Positions 47,663-57,745 of a DNA stretch of 64,000 nt are shown in pieces. Origin of the DNA: an uncultured Thermoguttaceae bacterium. GTDB taxonomy: Bacteria; Planctomycetota; Planctomycetia; Pirellulales; Thermoguttaceae. The notes beneath the pieces were generated by a model, which saw nothing but the letters and a program-made list of their open reading frames with translations, ran no database searches and was not told the origin of the DNA. The first letter of the stretch is position 1, and every line of letters begins with the position of its first letter. The DNA lies in contig CALKER010000001.1 in the NCBI GenBank assembly GCA_938084835.1, forward strand, positions 62,001 through 126,000, in the 5' to 3' direction. A program made the position numbers and the translations under genes.

Positions 47663-50600
47663 CTAAGTTGTTACTTCAGAACCGCTTACAGCCTGAACAG
47701 CTTCGAGAAATTGACCATTACCCTTCAACTGGGCCAGGGCTTCGTAAAGCCGCCACCGAGCCCAAATGTCTTCCTGGGCTTGTTGGAAGAGTTGCTCGGC
47801 ACGATCTGGTTTGGAGCGAACCAGCATCGCAAATCGTGCTTGCTTAACGGCAAAATTCTTGAATGGCATGCTAGGTGGCTTGCTGTCCAAATGGAAGGGA
47901 TGTTCTTTATCACGCGGGTCATAATGATAAAGTGGCCAGGCGCCGCAGGCTACGGCCTCCTTCTGCTGGTCCAAACCGGTGACCATATCGATGCCCCAAC
48001 CGATGCAATGGCTTAGGGCAATAATCAACGAAGGGCCACGATAGGATTCGGCGGCGATGATAGTCCGCAAAGCATGGACCGGATTGGCCCCGAGGGCGAT
48101 TTGGCCCACAAACACATTGCCATAGCTCATGGCCATGAGGCCGAGGTCCTTTTTACGGCCTGCCTTACCGGCAGCGGCGAACTTGGCCACCGCCCCCCGC
48201 GGCGTAGACTTCGAGGACTGGCCACCCGTGTTGGAATACACCTCTGTATCCAATACCAGCAAGTTGATGTCGCGCCCCGAGGCGAGCACGTGGTCGAGGC
48301 CACCAAAACCAATATCGTAAGCCCACCCATCGCCGCCGAAGGACCAAATACTGCGACGGATCAGGAAGTCGGCCACGGCGTGCAGATTTCGGGCATCTTC
48401 CGAGTCGATTTCGGCCAAACGGCGCTTCAGCTCGGCCACCAACTCCCGCTGACGGCGGATATCGCCTTCTGTTTCCTGCGGGTTGGTGATCAAGGCCGAC
48501 ACCAGGTTGTCACCCAGCTGCCCAGTCAACCGTCGCAAAAGCTCATGACAATATTCGACCGTCTGGTCCACTGCCAGGCGAAAGCCAAAGCCAAACTCGG
48601 CCGCGTCCTCAAAAAGGGAATTACTCCACGTAGGTCCTCGACCATCCGGCGTGGTGCAGTATGGCGTGCAAGGCAAATTACCTCCGTAAATGGAGGAACA
48701 CCCAGTGGCGTTGGCAATCATCATGCGATCGCCGAACAACTGGGTTACAAGCTTCACATAAGGTGTCTCGCCGCACCCGGCGCAGGCCCCACTAAATTCG
48801 AAGAGCGGCAAAAGCAACTGCGAGCCCTTGATGGTATCGATCTTCACCTGCTCCCGATCCACATCCGGGATCTTGTTGAAGAAGAAGTCCCAACAAGCCC
48901 GCTCCCGATCCAAATGCTCAAACTTCGAAAGCATGTCGATAGCTTTGTGCTTGGGTACCTGTTTATCTTTGGCCGGGCATGCCTGCACACAAAGCCCGCA
49001 GCCGGTACAGTCATCGGGAGCTACCTGCACGGTGAATTTCCACCCAGCAAACTCTTTTCCACGATAGTCGGCCGACTTGAACCCTAGGGGAGCCCCCTCC
49101 AGGACCGCCGGCGGGTAGACCTTCATGCGAATGCACCCATGAGGACATACCAGGGCACAAAAGCCGCACTGAGTGCACAGCTCCGAATCCCAAATGGGAA
49201 TTTCAAGCGCGATACTTCGCTTTTCGTAGCGGGTCGTACCCGTGGGGTAAGTACCGTCCACGGGTAAGGCACTTACAGGCAGCTCGTCGCCCTTGTTGGC
49301 AATCATCTTGCCGAGAACTTTCTTCACAAACTCGGGAGCATCCTCAGGCACCGGCGGCACACGGTGCTTCTTGGAAGTGATCTGTTGTGGATATTGGACC
49401 TCGGCCAAGGCGTCCAGCGCGCGATCGACGGCGGCAAAGTTTCGCTCGATGATCGCGCTTCCGCCTTTTTTGCCGTAGGTCGCCACAATGGCGTCCTTAA
49501 TGTGCTGGACTGCCTCTTCGATGGGTAAGACACCGCTCAATTTAAAGAAGCACACCTGCATGATCGTATTAATGCGCACGCCAAGCTGAGCTTCGCGCGC
49601 AACCCGGTATGCATCCACCACCCAGAACCGCAGCTTCTTACGGATAATTTCCTCTTGCACCTCTGCCGGGATTTGATCCCAAACTTCCTCGGCAGTAAAG
49701 GGGCTATTTAGCAAGAAGATGGCTCCCGGCTCAGCCATTGACAAAACGTCGAAGCGTTCCAAGAACACAAACTGATGACAACCCACGAAATTAGCCCGGC
49801 TTACAAGATAGGAGCCTTTAATCGGCCGAGGACTAATCCGGAGGTGGGAAGTAGTCAACGAACCGGCCTTTCGCGAGTCATAAACGAAGTAGGCCTGAGC
49901 ATAAAGCGGCGTGTTCTCCCCGATTATCTTACAGGTATTCCGCACTGATCCCACAGTCCCATCCGCGCCTAAGCCGAAGAACACAGCCCGCGTGACATCC
50001 GGCGCTTCGGTAGAAAAGCTGGGATCGTAAGGCAAGCTCAGATGCGTGACGTCATCCTCGATTCCGATGGTAAAATGCCGCCTAGGCTTGGCCTTCTTCA
50101 TTTCCTCGAAGATGCCTGCCGCCATCGCGGGGGTAAACTCTTTTGAGGATAGGCCATAACGACCGCCAATCACCAACGGCATTGGCCGGTCGGGTGCATG
50201 CTCCGCCCATTTTTCGGTGACCGCCGCCACCACATCTAAATACAGGGGTTCGCCGATAGCTCCCGGCTCTTTGGTGCGATCCATGGCGGCAATAACTTGC
50301 ACCGTTTTGGGCAACGACCGCACAAAAGCCTGAGCATCAAACGGGCGGAATAGCCGCACTTTTACCACCCCAACCCGCTCTCCTTCGCCGAGGAGCTTCT
50401 CCACGGTTTCTTCCACCACCCCACCGCCGGAAGACATGATCACTATCACCCGATCCGCATCCGGCGCCCCAACATAGTCAAAAAGGTGATACTGGCGGCC
50501 CGTCAGACGAGCGAATTTGTCCATGACTTTCTGCACAATCTCCGGGCAGCGGAAGTAAAAGGGATTACAGGCCTCGCGGGACTGAAAGAACACATCGGGA

Positions 50601-51265
50601 TTCTGCGCCGTACCTCTCAATACGGGTCGTTCCGGGTTCATGGCCCGCAAGCGGTGGGCGCGGATGTGCTCCGGATCGAGCATGGCCCGTACTTGTTCTT
50701 CGTCTAACACTTCGATGCAGTTCACCTCGTGCGAAATTCGGAAGCCATCATAAAAGTGCACAAAGGGAATCCGGCTTTCTAACGAAGCAGCATAGGCGAC
50801 CAAAGCCAAATCCTGAGCTTCCTGAACGCTTCCGGCGGCTAGCATCGCCCAACCGGTCGAGCGAATAGCCATGACGTCACTGTGATCTCCGAAGATGGAC
50901 AAAGCGTGGGTGGCCACTGTTCGAGCCGTCACGTGAAAGACTGTTGGGGTCAGCTCCCCGGCAATCTTGAACATATTGGGGATCATCAAAAGAAGCCCCT
51001 GGGAGGCGGTGAAAGTGGCGCCCAGCGCACCGGCCTGAAGAGCCCCATGAACGGCGCCGGCGGCCCCCGCTTCGCTCTGCATTTCCACCACCGTGGGCAC
51101 CACGCCGAAGATATTCTTCCGCCCTTTGGCAGCCCATTCGTCCGGCAGCTCGCCCAACGTGGACGAAGGGGTAATGGGGTAAATCGCCATTACCTCGTTA
51201 CAAAGATGCGCAATGGCTGCAGCGGCTTCGTTCCCTTCAAGCGTCACAAACTTACCTGACTTCAC
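47663..51265 (-). CDS. nifJ: Pyruvate:ferredoxin (flavodoxin) oxidoreductase
   Basis: The protein has 1200 residues and is the single-chain type. It oxidises pyruvate to acetyl-CoA and CO2 and reduces ferredoxin, using thiamine diphosphate and three 4Fe-4S clusters, in the cytoplasm. I start at the GTG at 51265, because AAGGAG lies seven bases upstream and KSGKFVTLEGNEAAAAIAHL is the family start; a GTG eight codons upstream is less likely. Domains in order are the pyruvate-binding POR-N (1-240), the second domain (about 250-400), the gamma/EKR domain (about 410-650), two ferredoxin clusters (CTQCGFCALVCPHGC near 695; CTGCGLCVQACPAK near 750) and the TPP domain (ACAGCGETPYVKL near 825, then GDGWAYDIGFGGLDH). 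It indicates anaerobic or microaerobic pyruvate metabolism. Confidence 0.97.
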   Translation of the reverse strand: MKSGKFVTLEGNEAAAAIAHLCNEVMAIYPITPSSTLGELPDEWAAKGRKNIFGVVPTVVEMQSEAGAAGAVHGALQAGALGATFTASQGLLLMIPNMFKIAGELTPTVFHVTARTVATHALSIFGDHSDVMAIRSTGWAMLAAGSVQEAQDLALVAYAASLESRIPFVHFYDGFRISHEVNCIEVLDEEQVRAMLDPEHIRAHRLRAMNPERPVLRGTAQNPDVFFQSREACNPFYFRCPEIVQKVMDKFARLTGRQYHLFDYVGAPDADRVIVIMSSGGGVVEETVEKLLGEGERVGVVKVRLFRPFDAQAFVRSLPKTVQVIAAMDRTKEPGAIGEPLYLDVVAAVTEKWAEHAPDRPMPLVIGGRYGLSSKEFTPAMAAGIFEEMKKAKPRRHFTIGIEDDVTHLSLPYDPSFSTEAPDVTRAVFFGLGADGTVGSVRNTCKIIGENTPLYAQAYFVYDSRKAGSLTTSHLRISPRPIKGSYLVSRANFVGCHQFVFLERFDVLSMAEPGAIFLLNSPFTAEEVWDQIPAEVQEEIIRKKLRFWVVDAYRVAREAQLGVRINTIMQVCFFKLSGVLPIEEAVQHIKDAIVATYGKKGGSAIIERNFAAVDRALDALAEVQYPQQITSKKHRVPPVPEDAPEFVKKVLGKMIANKGDELPVSALPVDGTYPTGTTRYEKRSIALEIPIWDSELCTQCGFCALVCPHGCIRMKVYPPAVLEGAPLGFKSADYRGKEFAGWKFTVQVAPDDCTGCGLCVQACPAKDKQVPKHKAIDMLSKFEHLDRERACWDFFFNKIPDVDREQVKIDTIKGSQLLLPLFEFSGACAGCGETPYVKLVTQLFGDRMMIANATGCSSIYGGNLPCTPYCTTPDGRGPTWSNSLFEDAAEFGFGFRLAVDQTVEYCHELLRRLTGQLGDNLVSALITNPQETEGDIRRQRELVAELKRRLAEIDSEDARNLHAVADFLIRRSIWSFGGDGWAYDIGFGGLDHVLASGRDINLLVLDTEVYSNTGGQSSKSTPRGAVAKFAAAGKAGRKKDLGLMAMSYGNVFVGQIALGANPVHALRTIIAAESYRGPSLIIALSHCIGWGIDMVTGLDQQKEAVACGAWPLYHYDPRDKEHPFHLDSKPPSMPFKNFAVKQARFAMLVRSKPDRAEQLFQQAQEDIWARWRLYEALAQLKGNGQFLEAVQAVSGSEVTT

Positions 51266-52709
51266 GGCCGAACTCCTTAACTTCACCACCCTTAACCGGG
51301 TGGGATTAGGTTGAACAACTTAAAAAACGCGCACTTCTTCGCAATTTGCTTACTCGTCCCAAATATCCTGCCGCGAGACTTTCCAACGTTTGCCCATCGC
51401 GTCAGATTGGCCTGTCGCGGTTGTCAACAAATACACGCTTTTATGGCCTTGCGGGGAAGCAGCACTACTCACAGACCCTTCGTAAGCAAGGTAGTAACCT
51501 CATGCGTCCTGAGCCCAGAGAGTGTTATCGATCTCTGTGCAAACCAAGTGTAAGCACGCAAAATAAATTTGCCGAACCTACTCCGCGAACTGCTTAATGG
51601 CCAGAATCACTTGCGCTTCGAGCCGTAAGTTGTGCTCGACCCTCCCGTCCCCCCGATTGCCTAACCACCTATCCCTTGTGCGACAGGTGGGAATCCCCGG
51701 ATGCCGATTCCCGCATCCAACGGCGGCGCTCCGGTCAAAAACACAATTTGCCCTCCGGCCGCGTGGGAACAGAATTCGGACATTGCCGTGCTTCGGAGGG
51801 GCTTACCCACAGAAGGTCATCACAAGAACCGGGGGCCGCAACAGCCGCAAGCTCCGCAGGCACAATAGCTCCGCCCCTTCTTTTCCCATTCCTTTAGCCC
51901 AACGTTAACCGATTGAGGGGGATTTTTCAAGATTTCAGCATAAGCCAAACTACCGGGCGGGACCAGGCCTCATTAGCTCGGAACGAAGCTCGAGCGCTGG
52001 CCGCCGAAGCTTCTGATGAGGATAATTCCCCACTAACTGAGAAACTCGTAGGAATGGCGAAGGCTCCCGTCCGAACTTCGCCCCAAAGGGACCGGTATTA
52101 GGCCTGAACTCCAAAACCAGTTGCTGAGTCCCGCGCCCCGTAGGAGGCAGTAGGGCCTCCCGCGCAATATTCCACGTGGCGGCAAGGATGACGTCGCCGG
52201 GGAGGCGGTCATCCCCAAAGTGGTGGGCTGACCAAAGACGGGCTCCCGCCTAGTGGCCATGGGTGGTGTAAAGTTTCTGCCGAATCCTTCAACAATGGAG
52301 TGAAAGCACCCACCCAACCAAGTTGACAGAGCTTCCAGAAACCATGGGAGTCCCAAGAGTTCTGCGACGAGCGGAGGTGAGCCCATCCTACGTGCGGCTG
52401 CTACGCGGAAAACCAGCGACCAGCAGCACCGGTCGATAGATTTCGCCGACCCCTTGCGGAAGGCTTTAATGGGAAAAATGTGAGATTCGAAAAAGATTGT
52501 GATCGTCTTTGGATTCGGGTATCCCTACTTTTGGAGCATACTTCGAGGTTTTCGGCCGCCAAACCACCTTAATAGGAAAACAGTTAGGGCTGTGGACTTG
52601 GTGCAACAGACAATAAATCTTTAGAGGGCGACGGCCCGGAGGATCTGGTTGCGAGTTGCCGACTCGGACAGACAGGCTGACCCGCGAAAAGGGCAAGGAG
52701 CCTAACTTT
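51266..52709. other. 1.4-kb gap upstream of nifJ and the dehydrogenase gene
   Basis: No firm gene is present. A minus-strand frame ending at 51820 finishes in a cysteine-rich tail (SYCACGACGCCGPRFL), discussed as a finding. Promoters for the two divergent genes are expected here. Confidence 0.4.
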
Positions 52710-53711
52710 ATGAAAGCGATGATTTTAGAGGACATTCGACCGATAGAAAGTTACCCGTTGCAACTCCGGGAAATACCGGCACCTGAGCCAGGAAAAGGAG
52801 AACTTTTGATCCGTGTGAAGGTTTGTGCCATTTGCCGCACCGATCTTCACGTGATCGAAGGAGACCTCCCCCGTCAAAAGCTCCCCATCATTCCTGGCCA
52901 TCAGGTTGTCGGTGTTGTGGAAAAGTTGGGGGAGGGGTGCTCGAGATTTCGCCCTGGGGATCGGGTGGGGATCGCGTGGCTGCGATTTACTTGCGGAGGA
53001 TGTCGCCTGTGTCAATCCGGACGAGAGAATCTGTGTGCTTGCGCCCGCTTCACCGGCTATCATTACGATGGCGGGTTTGCCGAGTTTACCGTGGTGCCAG
53101 AAGATTTTGCCTACGCGATTCCGCCCAATTTTGAAGACACGGACGCGGCTCCGCTCCTTTGTGCCGGGATCATTGGTTATCGGGCACTGGAGCGGGCCAA
53201 TGTCCCGCCGGGCGGCCGATTGGCCCTTTACGGGTTTGGCTCCTCGGCCCATGTAGTGCTACAAATGGCACTCCACCGCGGCTACGAAGTGTATGTGGTC
53301 ACCCGCGGGGAAAAACATCGAGAGCTGGCCCGGCAAATGGGCGCGTTTTGGGTTGGCGAGAGTCCCGCTCAATTACCGGTCAATGTAGACAGTGCCATTC
53401 TGTTTGCTCCAGCAGGGGAACTGGTCCCGGCAATTCTGGAAAGATTGGATCGCGGTGGCACACTCGCAATCGCCGGTATTCATCTTACGCCTATTCCCGC
53501 CATGAATTACGAGCGATGCCTCTTTTACGAGCGAGACCTGCGGAGCGTAACCTCCAACACGCGAAGCGACGGCCAACGCTTGTTGGCAGAGGCCGCCCAG
53601 ATTCCCATTCGTCCCCGAGTGACCTGCTATCCCCTCGCCGATGCAAACAAAGCACTTCACGATTTGAAGGGAGACAGGATCAGCGGCACCGGAGTGCTTG
53701 TTGTCGAATGA
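52710..53711 (+). CDS. Zinc-dependent alcohol dehydrogenase family protein
   Basis: The protein has 333 residues from the ATG at 52710, with AAGGAG nine bases upstream; the frame extends 18 codons further without support. It is a medium-chain dehydrogenase/reductase. The catalytic zinc site uses C42 (CAICRTDLH) and H64 in IPGHQVVG, where Gln replaces the more common Glu; this variant is known in one bacterial ADH subgroup. The structural zinc knuckle is CGGCRLCQSGRENLC (C95, C98, C101, C109). The Rossmann fold follows (RLALYGFGSSAHVV). It oxidises or reduces an alcohol/aldehyde with NAD(P). A Gfo/Idh/MocA gene follows 214 bases downstream, with no clear metabolic link. Confidence 0.92.
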   Translation: MKAMILEDIRPIESYPLQLREIPAPEPGKGELLIRVKVCAICRTDLHVIEGDLPRQKLPIIPGHQVVGVVEKLGEGCSRFRPGDRVGIAWLRFTCGGCRLCQSGRENLCACARFTGYHYDGGFAEFTVVPEDFAYAIPPNFEDTDAAPLLCAGIIGYRALERANVPPGGRLALYGFGSSAHVVLQMALHRGYEVYVVTRGEKHRELARQMGAFWVGESPAQLPVNVDSAILFAPAGELVPAILERLDRGGTLAIAGIHLTPIPAMNYERCLFYERDLRSVTSNTRSDGQRLLAEAAQIPIRPRVTCYPLADANKALHDLKGDRISGTGVLVVE

Positions 53712-53925
53712 AACCGACATTTTTGGATCGCGGGGTGGACCTTCTCCATCACCTCGCTCCTCAGGAATTTAAAGCCACAGTAGAAATTTAAAGTCACGAT
53801 TCTGCTGGTGTTATCTTCAAGGAGGGGGTTCTCACCCGCCGGCCGGCTGGAACGGATTCCGGGGACGCCAAGCGGAAGCATGTGCGAAACCTTGGGCTCC
53901 CGGACATTACTTCAGGAGAAAAACC

Positions 53926-55308
53926 ATGCCTGGCTCCTCTGTCACACGCAGACAACTCCTATCGCTTGGACTGTGCGCTTGTGCAGGAGGCGTAGCCAGT
54001 GTGCATCGGCCACGAATCGCATATCCGGCTGGGTTCCGCTCTGCTAATGACCGGCCGGGGATTGGGTTAATTGGAGCCGGCGGAAGGGGGCTCGCACTGG
54101 CGCAGGATGCCATGCGATTCGGACCTATTGTCGCTATCTGCGACGCCGACCTCATGCAGGCGGAGCAAGCCAGGCGCCGGTTTGGCGAAAACGTACCGAT
54201 CTATCAGAATTACCGGCAATTGCTTAACGATAAGGGGGTGGATGTTGTCATCAATGCCACACCCGATCATTGGCATACCCTGATCAACGTGGAAGCCCTG
54301 CGCGCTGGCAAGCACGTGTACACGGAAAAGCCCCTAACACTTACATTCGAAGAGGGAGTTATTCTTCGTCAGGTAGTCCGTCAAACCGGCCGCCTCGTTC
54401 AGGTGGGTACCCAGCAGCGTAGCATCGCACACTTTCGCCTGGCTTGTCAGCTGGTGCGAAACGGCTGGATCGGAAAGCTCCAACAGGTGGTGGTATATTT
54501 GCCCTTCTGGACAACCAAAGGTGGACCCTTCCCGCCGCAACCCGTCCCAGCTCATTTGGACTGGGATCTTTATCAAGGTCAAGCTCCGGAGCGGCCCTAT
54601 CATCCCATGCGAACCCACTTCCACTTTCGCTGGTGGTTTGAATATGCCGGTGGCATCATCACCGACTGGGGCCAGCACCATCTCGATATCGCCTACTGGG
54701 GAATGGACATGGAAGAAAGCGGGCCGGTTGAGGTCGAGGCCCGCGGCTTCTTCCCCAATCGGGGCCAACCCGACTGTTTCAACAATCCTGACCGATTTGT
54801 GGCTCGGATCGTTTTCCCGCAGTCAATCGAGATGTGGTTCCTGGTAGCCAGGGATGAAAAATACATGCAAAGTCTGAAGCAGGGGGACATGACGCCGGAG
54901 GAGGACGCGGCTCTCTTCCGCGAACTACCGCCGGAATACGCTGCCGAAACTCGCAACGGGATCCTGTTTGTGGGCGATGCCGGACGGATTTTCGTCAATC
55001 GTGGTGGGGCCTACGGCAAGCCAGTGGAAGACTTTCGAACGAAACCGGATGTATCGATGAACGTCCAACTTCCGGTAAGCGAAGATCACATGGGAAACTT
55101 TTTCGAATCGGTGGCCACGGGCCGGCAGCCTATCTGCACGGTGGATGTTGCCCACCGTGTAATCACCACGAGCCACTTGGCAAACATTTCCATGCGACTT
55201 GGTCGAAAAATCCATTGGGACCCTATTGAAGAGGCGATCGTCGGAGATGAGGAGGCCGCCTCTTGGTTAAGACGAAGCCAGAGACGACCTTACATCCTGG
55301 AGGCTTAA
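53926..55308 (+). CDS. Tat-exported Gfo/Idh/MocA family oxidoreductase
   Basis: The protein has 460 residues. AGGAG lies seven bases before the ATG. A twin-arginine signal (TRRQLLSLGLCACAGGVAS) shows export as a folded protein with its NAD(P) bound. The Rossmann motif is GIGLIGAGGRGLALA. NATPDHWHTLINVEAL and EKPLTLTFEEG (with the catalytic Lys) are family hallmarks, and WGQHHLDIAYWGMD supplies the His/Asp. The C-terminal half is the alpha/beta domain with the sequence TCTVDVAHR-type end (ICTVDVAHRVITTSHLANIS). Planctomycetes carry many such exported oxidoreductases, thought to act on sugars in the periplasm. The substrate is unknown. A 17-base duplication of its own end follows the stop. Confidence 0.93.
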   Translation: MPGSSVTRRQLLSLGLCACAGGVASVHRPRIAYPAGFRSANDRPGIGLIGAGGRGLALAQDAMRFGPIVAICDADLMQAEQARRRFGENVPIYQNYRQLLNDKGVDVVINATPDHWHTLINVEALRAGKHVYTEKPLTLTFEEGVILRQVVRQTGRLVQVGTQQRSIAHFRLACQLVRNGWIGKLQQVVVYLPFWTTKGGPFPPQPVPAHLDWDLYQGQAPERPYHPMRTHFHFRWWFEYAGGIITDWGQHHLDIAYWGMDMEESGPVEVEARGFFPNRGQPDCFNNPDRFVARIVFPQSIEMWFLVARDEKYMQSLKQGDMTPEEDAALFRELPPEYAAETRNGILFVGDAGRIFVNRGGAYGKPVEDFRTKPDVSMNVQLPVSEDHMGNFFESVATGRQPICTVDVAHRVITTSHLANISMRLGRKIHWDPIEEAIVGDEEAASWLRRSQRRPYILEA

Positions 55309-55336
55309 ATTCGAAACGGATCCTGGAGGCTTAAAT
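55294..55336. repeat. 17-bp direct duplication spanning a stop codon
   Basis: ATCCTGGAGGCTTAAAT occurs at 55294-55310, over the last codons and stop of the oxidoreductase gene, and again at 55320-55336. The copies start 26 bases apart, and the second lies wholly in noncoding DNA. Confidence 0.75.
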
Positions 55337-56599
55337 CCGACCGTGAATCCTTAAAAGACAGGGAAGTTGAAGAAACCTGCGAGCCTGCGAAGCCTGAATA
55401 AAATTGTTGTCACGAAAGATCGGTGGCTCGGTGGTTTCGGGTTACCAATGCCCCCTCTGGGGTAGGTTCCTCCAATTCCAGGATGTGAACTCGTTGAATC
55501 ACTTTACTCCATTGGCGCTATAAACAGCCCGTTTAAGTGTCCTTGTATCCGAAGGGTAAGTACGGAGCTGGGACTGTTTGTCGTTGCTGAGCGGACAATA
55601 AAATCTAACTTAGCCGAGTTTTCGTGCATGTCGCGCGGTCTTTACGCGCAATATGCAAATCCGAGTTAGAGACTTCGCGGACGCAAAGAGGAAAACTTTC
55701 GGGCTGTTCCAGCTGGCAGTTAGCCGAGTTGAATTTCCCCGCCCTTAAGGCGAAAAGGGAAACCCTCACGCAAAACCTCGGAGTCCTCTTTGGGGCAAGA
55801 GGTTCATCTGAGGCCGACAGGCACAAAAGTGAGACATATTCAACGACATTGGCCCAAGGAGTTACAATTGAGGCCAAGCTGTTCCCCTGGGGAGCTGAAA
55901 CCAGAAGCATCCCTCTGACGAGCTTAAATCAACTTAGCCAACACCATCGGGAATCGACATTTAGTTTCGGGCCTTTAACCGGCAGCACCGGGAGATGACC
56001 TGAGAACGGCTTGCTTTTAGAGCGCAGGGAAGCCTTTGGGGATCGAAAAGGGAACGTCCGCTGCCTACCATGGTGCGTCTTCCGGCCTGGCCTACGTGGT
56101 AGTCAGCGTCAAAGGACCGGCTGCGTGCCAAGATCCGTGCCCAAACGAAAATAACGAAAGTGGCACTGAAGCGAAGGGACTTCCTCCATGCCAGGATGCG
56201 TCGACAAAAAACGCGGCTGTGTAAGGCCCTGCACGGTTAACGGCCGAAAGCGGCGCCAAAACCCGCCGATGGCAGAAATCAACTTCAATTCCGGAGACAG
56301 TTAACGCGCAATCCGCGGTGAAAAACGGTACTGCAGCAAGATCTGACTCCTTGACGCGGAGAGAGCGCCACCATCGGTTCGAGTGCGATCGCGGCGAGGC
56401 CGGAGGGAAAAAATCGAAGCACCAGAGAGTAAACAGCCGCTTGCTCGCCGGCATCAGGAGGTTCGGGCTTTTACAAGACTTGTTGCCCTTAATTGGATAC
56501 AATCATTTTTGCTCGACATTAATCTTGCACTATGGAACACGGTCAGAGGTGGAAACCCCTTGAAGCGAATCTTTCGCGGGTCATGCTGCGTTACCACTT
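55337..56599. other. 1.3-kb gap upstream of tRNA-Arg
   Basis: No gene is visible. Short frames on both strands (for example 55624-55998 and 56092-56502) have no ribosome binding site or motif. Confidence 0.45.
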
Positions 56600-56672
56600 G
56601 CGCCTGTAGCTCAGAGGATAGAGCAGCGGTTTCCTAAACCGCAGGTCGCAGGTTCGACTCCTGCCAGGCGCA
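56600..56672 (+). tRNA. tRNA-Arg (CCT)
   Basis: The cloverleaf folds perfectly. The acceptor GCGCCTG pairs with CAGGCGC. The D arm is GCTC...GAGC, the anticodon stem GCGGT/ACCGC with loop TTCCTAA gives anticodon CCT, and the T arm is GCAGG TTCGACT CCTGC. The discriminator is A. It reads AGG codons. The length is 73 bases and CCA is not encoded. Confidence 0.97.
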
Positions 56673-57425
56673 CCTTTCCAGCCCGACCGCAAACCCTGTT
56701 ACCCGGGATTAAGAATCTCAAAAAGCCGCGACCGCCCCCAAATCGCGTCATCGCACCCACGATGTAAGGCACATTCGGACAGTCACTTACGAGCGGCCAG
56801 CTCTCTCGGCCTGCTTCTGGAATCATCCCCGCGCGAGTCTCTTGCTACCAACGTGCGAAACGCCTGGCGGCCTTGCCTCGAAAAGTCTCGGTGTCTCTGG
56901 CTGCGGCCAACCGGGGACTGAGAATCTCTCGTGCTGTGCGCGGAGGGGTTTATTCCCATCTGCCTGGTACTTCGAACTGTCAACCGGGGGTTTATGTTCC
57001 CGAGACCCCGCACGCCTGGCTCTGCCGAGGGGGCCCGTAGTAGGAAGCCCTCTAACTCTCGACACTTGCAACGCAAACGGCACATGTAAACGGCAGGTCA
57101 TCTCTGCATGGAGCCTGTCGTAATGCCGGATCCATTGCTGCGGACACGGAAGAGAGTGGCTTGCGGAAGTGGCCACCCTCTTGGCCCGGGGTAGGGGCCG
57201 CCCTCTGCGAAACTTGCGGACCGACGCCGATCATGCTCGGAACATTCCACGCGGGGCGCCAATGTGGCGGTTCCCCCGAACCAGAAAAACTGCCTGAATT
57301 CTTACCTAACGCCCTTAAGCTTTCGGAAAACCCGAGGCTCCCTGTGTCCTGGCCTCGGTAGGGCCGCTTGGTTGCCAATCCCTACACCGGGTCGTTACCT
57401 CTGAAACAGTCGGAGGGGGTTTATC
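56673..57425. other. Gap between tRNA-Arg and the DUF2924 remnant
   Basis: No gene is visible. tRNA 3' ends are common integration targets, and a mobile-element-type relic (DUF2924) lies 750 bases downstream, but I see no repeat of the tRNA end that would mark an attachment site. Confidence 0.4.
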
Positions 57426-57745
57426 ATGCCGGCCATAGAGAGGGAACTTGCCGCACTTTGCCAGAGGACTGCGGGCGAGCTTGGCCGGCGATATGCGGAG
57501 TTATTCGGTGAGCCGACCCGATCGCGGAATCGCCTGTATCTGATGCGCAAAATCGCCCGGAAGCAATGTGCAGGATCGCCTGGAAGCTCCAGGCTCTGAC
57601 CGAAGGCGACCTGAGCGACCGTGCTCGCTGCCGGGCGGAAGAATTGGCCCAGGGCACACCGCTTCGGATCATGCCGCCCGAGGGCCATCCGTCGGCCCAG
57701 ACGGGCAACGTTGTGACGACCAGCCCTGCCGGGGCGGTAGAGTGA
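57426..57745 (+). pseudogene. DUF2924 family gene, frameshifted by a 23-bp tandem duplication
   Basis: GGAGGGGG lies six bases before the ATG at 57426. The first 42 codons read [20 protein letters not shown], then [20 protein letters not shown], the hallmark of DUF2924. ATCGCCCGGAAGC at 57552 is repeated as ATCGCCTGGAAGC at 57575, a 23-bp duplication that shifts the frame to a stop at 57599. Removing 23 bases joins LMRK to [20 protein letters not shown], then AEELAQGTP, and gives an uninterrupted 98-residue protein ending at the TGA at 57745. DUF2924 proteins are small, of unknown function, and usually sit beside recombinases in prophage-like or integrative elements. The reading-frame damage looks recent, as the rest is well preserved. 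Confidence 0.82.

Noticed and set aside
48074-49087. A 337-codon plus-strand frame
   Set aside because: It lies wholly antisense to the conserved pyruvate:ferredoxin oxidoreductase gene and has no motif of its own.
56600-57745. An integrated element using tRNA-Arg as its attachment site
   Set aside because: A DUF2924 relic is nearby, but no integrase and no direct repeat of the tRNA 3' end were found.
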